From positions 496,001-560,000 of the forward strand of contig NZ_AUHV01000003.1 in the NCBI RefSeq assembly GCF_000423365.1: 64,000 nt of DNA, given 5' to 3'. Under the pieces are notes generated by a model. That model saw only the letters and a program-made list of their open reading frames with translations, did not search any database and was not told the origin of the DNA. The DNA is from Maritalea myrionectae DSM 19524 (GTDB lineage Bacteria > Pseudomonadota > Alphaproteobacteria > Rhizobiales > Devosiaceae). Positions within the stretch are counted from its first letter, which is position 1. Every line of letters starts with the position of its first letter. Below, one piece after another: positions 26,279 through 33,102 of the stretch. A program made the position numbers and the translations under genes.

Positions 26279-26791
26279 ATGTCAAATGTTTCTTCAATTA
26301 TGAACGCCAAATCAACTTCAGAGGACATTAATACCGGCCTCGATGAGGGCTTTCGGAAGGATATTTCCAAAACACTATCGGAGACTTTGAGCGAGAGCTA
26401 TCGCTTGATGGTCAAGAGCCATATTTACCACTGGAACGTGGTTGGCCCCTTGTTTAAGCCGCTGCATGAACTGACAGAGGAGCATTACAAGGACCTGTTT
26501 GAGGCCATTGATGTGATCGCTGAGCGTGTACGTGCACTGGGCAATGTCGCCCCATACAACATCAATAACGCGTCAACATTTGCGCCAGAAGGCAAGGACG
26601 TCGAAAACCTGACTGCCATCGACATGGTGCAGGATTTGATTGCCGAGCACGAGGCGATTGCCCGCAAGATGCGCGATGCGGCTGAAACGGCCGGCGACAA
26701 CAAAGATGTCGTCACAGAGGACCTGATGACGGCGCGGCTGACTTTCCACGAAAAGGCCATTTGGATGTTGCGGGCAACAGCCAGCGAATAG
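26279..26791 (+). CDS. dps: Dps-family DNA-binding/ferritin-like protein
   Basis: A 170-residue ferritin-fold protein. The ferroxidase-centre pattern is visible in MVKSHIYHWNVVGPLF followed by EHYKDLFEAIDVIAERVRALG. Dps proteins oxidise and store iron with hydrogen peroxide and protect DNA in stress. A GAAAGGGGG site precedes the ATG. Monocistronic, with a perfect EcfG promoter and a terminator of its own. Typical target of the general stress response. Confidence 0.9.
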   Translation: MSNVSSIMNAKSTSEDINTGLDEGFRKDISKTLSETLSESYRLMVKSHIYHWNVVGPLFKPLHELTEEHYKDLFEAIDVIAERVRALGNVAPYNINNASTFAPEGKDVENLTAIDMVQDLIAEHEAIARKMRDAAETAGDNKDVVTEDLMTARLTFHEKAIWMLRATASE

Positions 26792-26817
26792 CATCCGATA
26801 AAATAGATCTAAGGTTT

Positions 26818-26845
26818 GGGGTCGGCAATTTTGCCGGCCCTTTTT
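26818..26845 (+). terminator. Intrinsic terminator after dps
   Basis: GGGTCGGCAA and TTGCCGGCCC pair around a two-base loop with one wobble, followed by five T. Confidence 0.75.
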
Positions 26846-26859
26846 GCTGCCTTAGACAT

Positions 26860-26886
26860 AAAAAAAGCAGGGCACCTTCCCTGCTT
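26860..26886 (-). terminator. Intrinsic terminator after ecfG
   Basis: Read on the minus strand, AAGCAGGG and CCCTGCTT form a stem followed by a T-run encoded by the A-tract at 26860-26866. It closes the nepR-ecfG operon, which ends at 26909. Confidence 0.8.
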
Positions 26887-26908
26887 TCCCACACCATATA
26901 TTTGGCGA

Positions 26909-27472
26909 CTAAAGAATCCTTGGCGACTTCGTCACTGCCGCCGTAGTGGTAGGGTCAGGCCCATAATCTCGGTGGCCAGACACGCCCAAGATTTCCTTCA
27001 ACTTCTCTCGCGCCCGATTGACGCGACTTTTGATGGTGCCAATCGCGCACTCACAGATTTCTGCGGCCTCTTCATAAGATAAACCAGACGCGCCAACCAA
27101 AACAATCGCTTCGCGCTGATCATCAGGCAATTGGGCAAGCGCCTTTTTAAAATCGTGCAAATCCATGGAGCCTTGTTGTGCGGCGTGCGTGGACATTGAG
27201 TCCGTGAACACACCATCTGTGTCTTGCACCTCACGCCCCTTTTTGCGCATTTGCGAATAGAATTCGTTGCGCAAAATGGTGAACAGCCAAGCCTTCATAT
27301 TGGTGCCGGGTTCGAATTTTGTTTTATTCGCCCATGCTTTGACAATTGTGTCCTGCACCAAATCGTCTGCTCGATCATGGCGCCCGATCAGCGATATGGC
27401 AAAGCCACGCAAGCCCGGCAAACAACCTAAGAGCTCCCGCTTAAATGGGTCTGTTTTTGAGGTTGCGTTCAT
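26909..27472 (-). CDS. ecfG: General stress ECF sigma factor EcfG
   Basis: A 187-residue ECF sigma factor. Region 2 has HDRADDLVQDTIVKAW and FEPGTNMKAWLFTILRNEFYSQMRKKGR, the EcfG (ECF15) form of the -10 recognition segment; region 4 has LPDDQREAIVLVGASGLSYEEAAEI and GTIKSRVNRAREKL. It directs RNA polymerase to GGAAC-N16-CGTT promoters. The start overlaps the nepR stop by four bases (ATGA). Held inactive by NepR until phosphorylated PhyR captures NepR. At least nine such promoters lie in the surrounding 10 kb, including the one driving nepR-ecfG itself. Confidence 0.95.
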   Translation of the reverse strand: MNATSKTDPFKRELLGCLPGLRGFAISLIGRHDRADDLVQDTIVKAWANKTKFEPGTNMKAWLFTILRNEFYSQMRKKGREVQDTDGVFTDSMSTHAAQQGSMDLHDFKKALAQLPDDQREAIVLVGASGLSYEEAAEICECAIGTIKSRVNRAREKLKEILGVSGHRDYGPDPTTTAAVTKSPRIL

Positions 27473-27672
27473 GAAGATTGCCCATCATCTGAGGAATTTT
27501 TCTCCGCCGCATCGAGTTTTTCCAACAGATCAAGAAATCGGTCAGAAATACCCTCATCGCAAACGGAATCGTATAGCTGTTTGAGTTTTTCCGAGATCAT
27601 TTCACTTCCATCTGCGGAGTCCGTAATTCCTCCGCTCAAATCTCCGCCATTTTTGCTGGCATTTTTTGTCAT
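27469..27672 (-). CDS. nepR: Anti-sigma factor NepR
   Basis: A 67-residue protein with the conserved core SEKLKQLYDSVCDEGISDRF followed by LDLLEKLD, flanked by polar, probably disordered tails. NepR binds EcfG directly and is released by phosphorylated PhyR. It is divergent from phyR and upstream of ecfG, the standard arrangement. An EcfG promoter lies on the minus strand at 27739-27715, giving positive feedback. Confidence 0.95.
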   Translation of the reverse strand: MTKNASKNGGDLSGGITDSADGSEMISEKLKQLYDSVCDEGISDRFLDLLEKLDAAEKNSSDDGQSS

Positions 27673-27714
27673 TTGGTCGACCTATTTTTCGAAACTACGT
27701 AGTCATGTATACTC

Positions 27715-27739
27715 AACGTCGAACCACAAAAAAAGTTCC
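27715..27739 (-). promoter_or_regulatory. EcfG promoter for nepR-ecfG
   Basis: On the minus strand GGAAC (27739-27735), 16 bases, CGTT (27718-27715), perfect consensus. Back to back with the phyR promoter nine bases away. Confidence 0.85.
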
Positions 27740-27747
27740 AGACAAAT

Positions 27748-27772
27748 GGAACTCTTTTTGTCGACCTGCGTT
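27748..27772 (+). promoter_or_regulatory. EcfG promoter for phyR
   Basis: GGAAC (27748-27752), 16 bases, CGTT (27769-27772), perfect consensus, 39 bases before the phyR start. Confidence 0.85.
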
Positions 27773-27811
27773 TTAGACAGAGTACACCTGTTCTGGGGAT
27801 TGGAGAAATTT

Positions 27812-28618
27812 ATGTCACTATCCACTCGCATCGCGGCTCATTTGCCCTATCTGAGACGGTTCGCGCGCGCAACGACTGGTTCGCAATCATCTGGTGATGC
27901 CTATGTCGCCTTGGTGCTGGAAACACTTATTGAAGACGTGAACAGCTTTCCTGAGGCTTCAAACGACAAAGTCGCAATCTACAAACTGTTCTGCATGCTC
28001 CACCAATCTACAGATGTGAAAATGCACGATATGGACAGCCCCTATAGCTGGGAACAACGCGCGAGCGCCAATTTGGCTGCAATACCGTCAACAGCGCGCA
28101 ACGCGTTCTTGCTCCACAGCGTAGAAGAATTCGACCATGATGAGATTGCCGAAATCCTCGATACGGATCGCGCAAACGTCCTTGTGCTTCTTGATCAAGC
28201 ACATCAGGATATCGCCCGTCAGGTCACAACCCGTGTGATGATCATCGAAGACGAACCGCTCATTGCCATGGATATTGAACAATTGGTTGATGATCTTGGC
28301 CACTCGGTCACCGGCATTGCCCGCACTCACGACGAGGCACGGGAGCTTTTTGCCAAAGAACGGCCCGGCATTGTTCTGGCCGACATTCAGTTGGCCGATG
28401 GCAGTTCAGGCATCGATGCAGTGAATGAAATCTTGGAGAAAGATGCACTTCCGGTAATCTTTATCACAGCCTATCCCGAGCGGCTGCTCACCGGTGAACG
28501 CCCGGAACCCACATTCCTAGTGACCAAGCCTTTCCGGGAAGAAACCGTCAAGGCCTTGATTAGCCAGGCACTGTTTTTTGAAGATCACAGCGCAGAAAAG
28601 GGAACTAAATCTGCCTAG
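27812..28618 (+). CDS. phyR: General stress response regulator PhyR
   Basis: A 268-residue protein. Residues 1-135 form a sigma-factor-like domain that mimics EcfG and binds NepR; residues 140-262 are a receiver with Asp191 in VLADIQL and the FATGUY-type sequence FITAYPERL. Phosphorylation frees the sigma-like domain to sequester NepR. Start at ATG 27812 after a TTGGAGA site; the in-frame extension to 27581 would run into nepR and both promoters. Likely phosphorylated by one or both HWE-type kinases encoded just downstream. Confidence 0.95.
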   Translation: MSLSTRIAAHLPYLRRFARATTGSQSSGDAYVALVLETLIEDVNSFPEASNDKVAIYKLFCMLHQSTDVKMHDMDSPYSWEQRASANLAAIPSTARNAFLLHSVEEFDHDEIAEILDTDRANVLVLLDQAHQDIARQVTTRVMIIEDEPLIAMDIEQLVDDLGHSVTGIARTHDEARELFAKERPGIVLADIQLADGSSGIDAVNEILEKDALPVIFITAYPERLLTGERPEPTFLVTKPFREETVKALISQALFFEDHSAEKGTKSA

Positions 28619-28625
28619 ATACGTT
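28601..28625 (+). promoter_or_regulatory. EcfG promoter upstream of the DUF1328 gene
   Basis: GGAAC (28601-28605), 16 bases, CGTT (28622-28625), perfect consensus. It overlaps the last codons of phyR and lies 29 bases before the DUF1328 gene. Confidence 0.8.
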
Positions 28626-28654
28626 GACTGTACAGTAACAAAAGGAGAGAAAAC

Positions 28655-28822
28655 ATGTTATATTATGCTCTGATCTTTTTGGCTGTAGCTGTCATATCAG
28701 GTATATTTGGTTTCTCCGGAATCGCGGGCGCGTCGGCAGGTATCGCACAAATATTGTTCTATCTGTTCTTGATCTTCCTGATCATTTCTGTGATCACCGG
28801 ATTTGTCCGAAGGAAGCCTTAG
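28655..28822 (+). CDS. DUF1328 (YtjA-like) small membrane protein
   Basis: A 55-residue protein, [20 protein letters not shown] at the start, then [20 protein letters not shown] and a basic end VRRKP. This is the DUF1328/YtjA pattern of two membrane helices. AAAGGAGA lies seven bases before the ATG. Function of the family is unknown; it is a recurrent member of EcfG regulons. A stem-loop follows, so the kinase gene downstream may be read partly from this promoter. Confidence 0.88.
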   Translation: MLYYALIFLAVAVISGIFGFSGIAGASAGIAQILFYLFLIFLIISVITGFVRRKP

Positions 28823-28838
28823 TCGAAGAAATTCACAC

Positions 28839-28860
28839 AGGTGGCGCTGAAGCGCCGCCT
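28839..28860 (+). other. Stem-loop after DUF1328 gene
   Basis: AGGTGGCGC pairs with GCGCCGCCT around TGAA with one wobble pair. Only scattered T follow, so termination may be partial and allow read-through into the kinase gene at 28884. Confidence 0.45.
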
Positions 28861-28883
28861 GTTCATCATTTCAAGAGTTCTTT

Positions 28884-29876
28884 ATGCACAGACATTCGCT
28901 AACTTGGGAACGGCAAGAAACAGACAAGGCCAGGCAACGGGACTATCTGACATTTGCCCTTGTTCGTTCCGGCGTTTGTGTGACGCTACAGGACGCTAAT
29001 TTTGACTACCACTACATTGCCAACCTGCCGACTGACTGGATGTCCCCAGGGTCGGACGACCCCCCCACAGACCTCAGCATTTTTGGCCAAGAACTTGGTA
29101 AAAAACTCACCGAGGTGAAAAAAGCGATATTTGAGACAGGCCAAAAGCGTGAGTTCGAGTGGGTCGATGAGCGCGGGCGCACCTATCACTTTTTGGTCGA
29201 ACTTGTTTTTGACCGCGAGAACGGGCGCCAGATTTTCACAACAGTGAATGATTTGACTGATGAGCGGCGGCGCGAAAAAACCCTTCGCACCCTGCTCAAA
29301 GAGGTTAGCCATCGCTCCAAAAACCTGATGGCCATCATTCAAAGTGTCGCGTCGCAAACCGCCCGCTACGCCCCCAATCTGGAACGTTTTGTGGAAAGCT
29401 TTCACGGCCGACTTCAAAGCCTCGCATTGGCCCAAGATTCTATCATGGAAACAGATTGGCAGGGGGCCAGCCTTAAAGACTTGCTGGAACGCCAATTGAA
29501 TTATTTTCCCCTGCAGGTCAAAAAGCTTGTTCAATTTGAAGGCGAAGATGTCCTCATCAGCCCCAATGCCACCGTGCACATCGGCCTAGCATTGCATGAA
29601 CTGCTCTCAAACGCCGTCAATTATGGTGATTTTGTCCGCCAAAACGCAAAAATTAAAGTCTGCGCCAAACTCCAGCAAGTGCAAAGCACAACGCCAACAC
29701 TTACGCTGACTTGGGTGGAACCTCAGACAAGAACAGAAAAACCGAGTGAACAACACAAACGGTTTGGGAGCACGATCCTTGAACGCGTTGTGCCCAACGC
29801 TGTTTCAGGAAAAGCAGATTATGCCTTCTCTGAAGATTGCATTAGATATTCGATCAGCTTCCCCTCAAACGCATAA
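28884..29876 (+). CDS. Cytoplasmic HWE/HisKA_2-type sensor histidine kinase
   Basis: A 330-residue soluble protein: a PAS-like sensor (about residues 20-125, ending FTTVNDLTDERRR), a histidine box LLKEVSHRSKNLMAIIQSVA, N-box HELLSNAVNYG and a short catalytic tail RFGSTILERVVPNAVSG. This kinase class phosphorylates PhyR in Alphaproteobacteria. Lack of membrane helices suggests sensing of an internal signal. Located next to phyR behind an EcfG-driven gene. The role as PhyR kinase is inferred from family and context. Confidence 0.85.
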   Translation: MHRHSLTWERQETDKARQRDYLTFALVRSGVCVTLQDANFDYHYIANLPTDWMSPGSDDPPTDLSIFGQELGKKLTEVKKAIFETGQKREFEWVDERGRTYHFLVELVFDRENGRQIFTTVNDLTDERRREKTLRTLLKEVSHRSKNLMAIIQSVASQTARYAPNLERFVESFHGRLQSLALAQDSIMETDWQGASLKDLLERQLNYFPLQVKKLVQFEGEDVLISPNATVHIGLALHELLSNAVNYGDFVRQNAKIKVCAKLQQVQSTTPTLTLTWVEPQTRTEKPSEQHKRFGSTILERVVPNAVSGKADYAFSEDCIRYSISFPSNA

Positions 29877-29898
29877 TGGCGACCTAAATGGTCGCCAT
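29876..29898 (+). terminator. Stem-loop after the soluble kinase gene
   Basis: ATGGCGACC and GGTCGCCAT form a perfect nine-base stem around TAAAT. A modest T-rich stretch (GTTTTC) follows 7 bases later. It begins at the stop codon. Confidence 0.55.
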
Positions 29899-29931
29899 CG
29901 CAGTCGTTTTCAAATGGGGTCGCGTCAGCGA

Positions 29932-30165
29932 CTAGTGCTCTTCCAAGCGGGAATTCACGAGCCAGAGGTCAATTTCTTCTTCTGCCTCTTCCTCAGCTTT
30001 GCCATATTTTTCCTGCAACTTCCCCACAAGCTTTTTGCGGTTGCCGTCAATAATATCGAGGTCATCGTCTGTGAGCTTGCCCCATTGGATTTGGGCTTCG
30101 CCTTTAAACTGTTCCCACTTACCCGAGATTTGTTCCCATTTTCCTGAAGCATTCTGCCAACTCAT
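29932..30165 (-). CDS. CsbD family stress protein
   Basis: A 77-residue hydrophilic protein with the CsbD pattern: WEQISGKWEQFKGEAQIQWGKLTDDDLDIIDG followed by RKKLVGKLQEKYGKAEEEAE (two parts of the family repeat). CsbD proteins are abundant general-stress proteins of unknown mechanism. ATG 30165 follows AAGGAG; a GTG directly before it is possible. It has its own minus-strand EcfG promoter. Confidence 0.9.
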   Translation of the reverse strand: MSWQNASGKWEQISGKWEQFKGEAQIQWGKLTDDDLDIIDGNRKKLVGKLQEKYGKAEEEAEEEIDLWLVNSRLEEH

Positions 30166-30195
30166 CACAATCTCCTTTCGTGGTTATATGGAGAT

Positions 30196-30220
30196 AACGG
30201 TTTTACCAACCAATTGTTCC
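30196..30220 (-). promoter_or_regulatory. EcfG promoter for the CsbD gene
   Basis: On the minus strand GGAAC (30220-30216), 16 bases, CGTT (30199-30196), perfect consensus, 30 bases before the CsbD start. Confidence 0.8.
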
Positions 30221-30252
30221 GGCCATACAAAATCCGCTATATGTAGCAAATT

Positions 30253-30286
30253 GCGACAAATCAGATTTGCATTTATAATTTGTCGC
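30253..30286 (+). repeat. Inverted repeat in front of the CHASE kinase gene
   Basis: GCGACAAAT (30253-30261) and ATTTGTCGC (30278-30286) are perfectly complementary with a 16-base spacer. It ends 20 bases before the kinase start and could be an operator or an mRNA hairpin near the ribosome binding site. Confidence 0.5.
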
Positions 30287-30306
30287 TCAACCTCTTTGGA
30301 CAAATT

Positions 30307-31899
30307 ATGAAGCGCTTTCTTCCACTTCTCGTTTTCCTCCTCGTGAGCAGCCTGGGTATCGGCATGACCACAGTGGTCTATCGCGCTGAAGTCAACGCCG
30401 AGCAAAAACGCTTTGAGATTCTCGCGGATGAAGCGATAGATCAGTTGCAGGAGCGATTGCGGCAACATATTGCCCTGCTGTCCTCAACCAGGGCCCTGTT
30501 CATCGCAACAAATGGCGAAGTGGATGGAAAATCCTTCCAGCAATTTGTTGCCGGCCTGGGGATTAATGACAAATATGCCGGCGTCCAAGGCATCGGCTAT
30601 GCACGCTTCATTAAAACCGGCGACGAGATTGACGCACAGCTCGATATCTCCACCAACTACGCCCTCGGTCGTGCCGTTTGGCCCGAAACAGATCAAGAAT
30701 TTCGTACGCCCATCGTGCTTTTAGAGCCGCAGGACGAACGCAACAAAGCCGCACTCGGATACGACATGTTTCAGGACCCATCGCGCCGCGCGGCCATCAT
30801 GCGGGCGCTACAAACTGGTGAGGCAGCCGCGAGCAAACCGGTTGAACTTGTGCAGGAAATTACGGCGAACAAACAAGCTGGCTTCTTGGTTTATTTGCCC
30901 TTCGGCCGCTCCGACGCCGCGACCATAGTCAAAGAAGATGTGCGCGGGTTCGTATATGCGCCATTCCGCGCTGGCGATTTACATCTTGCTGCGTTTTCAG
31001 GGCAAGAAACACCAATGGTTGCGTTTAGAACAACCGACAATGAACAGCATTTGTTCACCACTGCAACATTTGAACCGCAAAACGCAATCTACACAGTGAC
31101 ACGAGAACTTGAATTTGCTGGACGCGTTTGGAACATTGAAGCCCACGAAACGGATGCATTCTACAATCAGTTTCCCCATCTCAGCTCTATGATATTGGGA
31201 ACCTTGTCGGCCGTGTTGGCTTTCGCCTTGGCCGTCGCCATCATGGCGCAACAAAACGCAATTCGACAGGCCAATGAAGTTAAGCGCGTTGTTGAAGAAA
31301 CGCTAAAAGAAAAAGAGATGATGCTGCAAGAAATGCGGCACCGCATCAAAAACTCAATCGCACGCGTCTTGGCCATTGCACGCCAAACCGAAAAAGGCGC
31401 TGAGAACATGGAAGAGTTCTCCAAAAGCTTCACCGCTCGCCTGCATGCAATGGCAAAATCTCAAGATTTGCTGACCCGCTCGAAATGGCAGCGGGCGGAC
31501 TTGCACGCCCTCATCACAGCCGAGCTTGAACAAGTCTTTGGCGACAGTTCAGAAGATTATCAAATCGACGGCCCCAAGGTGCAGTTAAACGAACAGGCCA
31601 CCCAGGCGATCGGTCTGGTGTGCCATGAATTGGCAACCAATGCGCTCAAATATGGGGGCATTTCTGAGGCAGACGGCAAGCTTTCGGTGAACTGGCAGGT
31701 GACCGGCAAGAGGAAGCGAAAAATGCTCCACTTGGAATGGCAGGAGCAATCACAACATGCGGATGCACCAACCGAAAACAAAGGCTTTGGCACCAAACTC
31801 ATTGACGCAAATATTCGCGGCGAATTGGGCGGCACGATTGAACGCAAATTCAACGACGATGGCCTTCTGGTGAAAATTGAGTTCCCACTGAACAAGTAA
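30307..31899 (+). CDS. Membrane CHASE-domain HisKA_2-type sensor kinase
   Basis: A 530-residue protein: membrane helix (about 5-21), periplasmic CHASE domain (about 45-280, with GVQGIGYARFI), second helix (293-314), then a HisKA_2 box with the probable phosphohistidine His345 (MLQEMRHRIKNSIARV), N-box CHELATNALKYGG and a short catalytic end (GFGTKLIDANIRGELGG). Start at ATG 30307 after TTGGA; the frame is also open to a TTG at 30280. CHASE domains sense small extracellular ligands. Its kinase class and location suggest it feeds PhyR with an outside signal, complementing the soluble kinase. Confidence 0.85.
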   Translation: MKRFLPLLVFLLVSSLGIGMTTVVYRAEVNAEQKRFEILADEAIDQLQERLRQHIALLSSTRALFIATNGEVDGKSFQQFVAGLGINDKYAGVQGIGYARFIKTGDEIDAQLDISTNYALGRAVWPETDQEFRTPIVLLEPQDERNKAALGYDMFQDPSRRAAIMRALQTGEAAASKPVELVQEITANKQAGFLVYLPFGRSDAATIVKEDVRGFVYAPFRAGDLHLAAFSGQETPMVAFRTTDNEQHLFTTATFEPQNAIYTVTRELEFAGRVWNIEAHETDAFYNQFPHLSSMILGTLSAVLAFALAVAIMAQQNAIRQANEVKRVVEETLKEKEMMLQEMRHRIKNSIARVLAIARQTEKGAENMEEFSKSFTARLHAMAKSQDLLTRSKWQRADLHALITAELEQVFGDSSEDYQIDGPKVQLNEQATQAIGLVCHELATNALKYGGISEADGKLSVNWQVTGKRKRKMLHLEWQEQSQHADAPTENKGFGTKLIDANIRGELGGTIERKFNDDGLLVKIEFPLNK

Positions 31900-31933
31900 A
31901 TCCGCATGGGTTTCACTTTTTTTAAAGCGCAAG

Positions 31934-31958
31934 GGAACAAATAAACTCAGTTTTCGTT
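31934..31958 (+). promoter_or_regulatory. EcfG promoter upstream of the MscS-type channel gene
   Basis: GGAAC (31934-31938), 16 bases, CGTT (31955-31958), perfect consensus, 45 bases before the gene. Confidence 0.8.
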
Positions 31959-32003
31959 AAACCGCCAACGGCAAGGAATTGCCCAATTGGGGAGTTTATC
32001 AAT

Positions 32004-32888
32004 ATGGAGCCACTCGTCGAACAGGCGAATGCGTCAATCGATACTGTATCTGAAATGATTCAGGGTTTCTTTGCGATGGTGCCGCAAATCCTGATTGCCC
32101 TGATCGTGTTCATCCTGATCATGATCTTGGCCGGGTTCATCAGGAAAATCACCACCAGAATCATCGCCAGTCGTGCCAATCGAAGTGTTGGCGTTGCCTT
32201 GGGCCGCATCGCCTATATGGCGGTTGTGTTTGCGGGTCTATTGGTTGCCGTTTCCATCATTGCGCCCAGTGTCGGCGCCGCCGAACTCATCCAAATTCTC
32301 GGGGTTGGGTCAGTTGCCATCGGCTTTGCCTTCCGCGATATTTTGCAGAACTTTCTCGCGGGCCTCATCATTTTGTTGCGCCAGCCCTTCAAAGCAGGCG
32401 ATTGGATAAAAGCAAGCGGGTATGAAGGCATCGTGCGTGAGATTTCGACACGCTCAACCTGGATTCGCACTTTCGACGGACAGGATGTGTCCATCCCCAA
32501 TGGCGAGGTCTTCACCAACGCCTTCACCATTGTCACGCGTGATCCAATTATGCGCACAGACTATCAATTCGGCATCGCTTATGACGCCGATATTGACCAC
32601 GCCAAAGAGACGATTTTGAGGGCCATAAAATCGGTGGAGGCCGTTTCATCTGATCCGCAGCCGGATATTGGGGTATGGGAATTTGCCGATAGCTCCATAA
32701 ATCTTCGCGCCCGCTGGTGGACCTCAACAGACGACTTTTATGACGCACGGATGAACGTTCTCGAAGCCGTAAAAAAGGCCATGGACGGCGCGGACATTGA
32801 AATTCCGTTCCCTCATCGCCAGATTTTAGTACAGGATGAGGTAGTTGAAAGCCTCAACAACAATAAAAAGAGTGCCGCAAGCGCCTAG
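32004..32888 (+). CDS. mscS: MscS-family mechanosensitive channel
   Basis: A 294-residue channel with three membrane segments in the first 120 residues. The pore helix region VGSVAIGFAFRDILQNFLAGLIILL, the beta domain GDWIKASGYEGIVREISTRST, VSIPNGEVFTNAFTI and the C-terminal IPFPHRQI are all typical of MscS. It releases solutes on hypo-osmotic shock, which suits a cell that accumulates ectoine. An EcfG promoter drives it. A 59-residue PLDc_N-like protein follows 33 bases later. Confidence 0.93.
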   Translation: MEPLVEQANASIDTVSEMIQGFFAMVPQILIALIVFILIMILAGFIRKITTRIIASRANRSVGVALGRIAYMAVVFAGLLVAVSIIAPSVGAAELIQILGVGSVAIGFAFRDILQNFLAGLIILLRQPFKAGDWIKASGYEGIVREISTRSTWIRTFDGQDVSIPNGEVFTNAFTIVTRDPIMRTDYQFGIAYDADIDHAKETILRAIKSVEAVSSDPQPDIGVWEFADSSINLRARWWTSTDDFYDARMNVLEAVKKAMDGADIEIPFPHRQILVQDEVVESLNNNKKSAASA

Positions 32889-32921
32889 GCCACGCCGCAC
32901 ATTAATGAAAGGACGATTAGA

Positions 32922-33101
32922 ATGGGTTTTGAAGTCGGCGGCCTCTTGGGGCTGATTATTTTGATCATTGATATTTGGGCCATCATCAAGGTTGCCCAAT
33001 CCTCCAGTTCAACCGTTTCCAAAATACTTTGGATTTTGATCATTCTGTTGATGCCGGTTCTCGGCTTGATCATCTGGTATTTGCTTGGGCCGAAGCGGTA
33101 G
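32922..33101 (+). CDS. PLDc_N-like small membrane protein
   Basis: A 59-residue protein with two hydrophobic helices. The second half, SKILWILIILLMPVLGLIIW followed by YLLGPKR, matches the phospholipase D-nuclease N-terminal (PLDc_N) pattern. AAAGGACGA precedes the ATG. Probably co-transcribed with the MscS gene. The function of stand-alone PLDc_N proteins is unknown. The stop is two bases from the end of the convergent ABC gene. Confidence 0.85.
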   Translation: MGFEVGGLLGLIILIIDIWAIIKVAQSSSSTVSKILWILIILLMPVLGLIIWYLLGPKR

Positions 33102-33102
33102 C

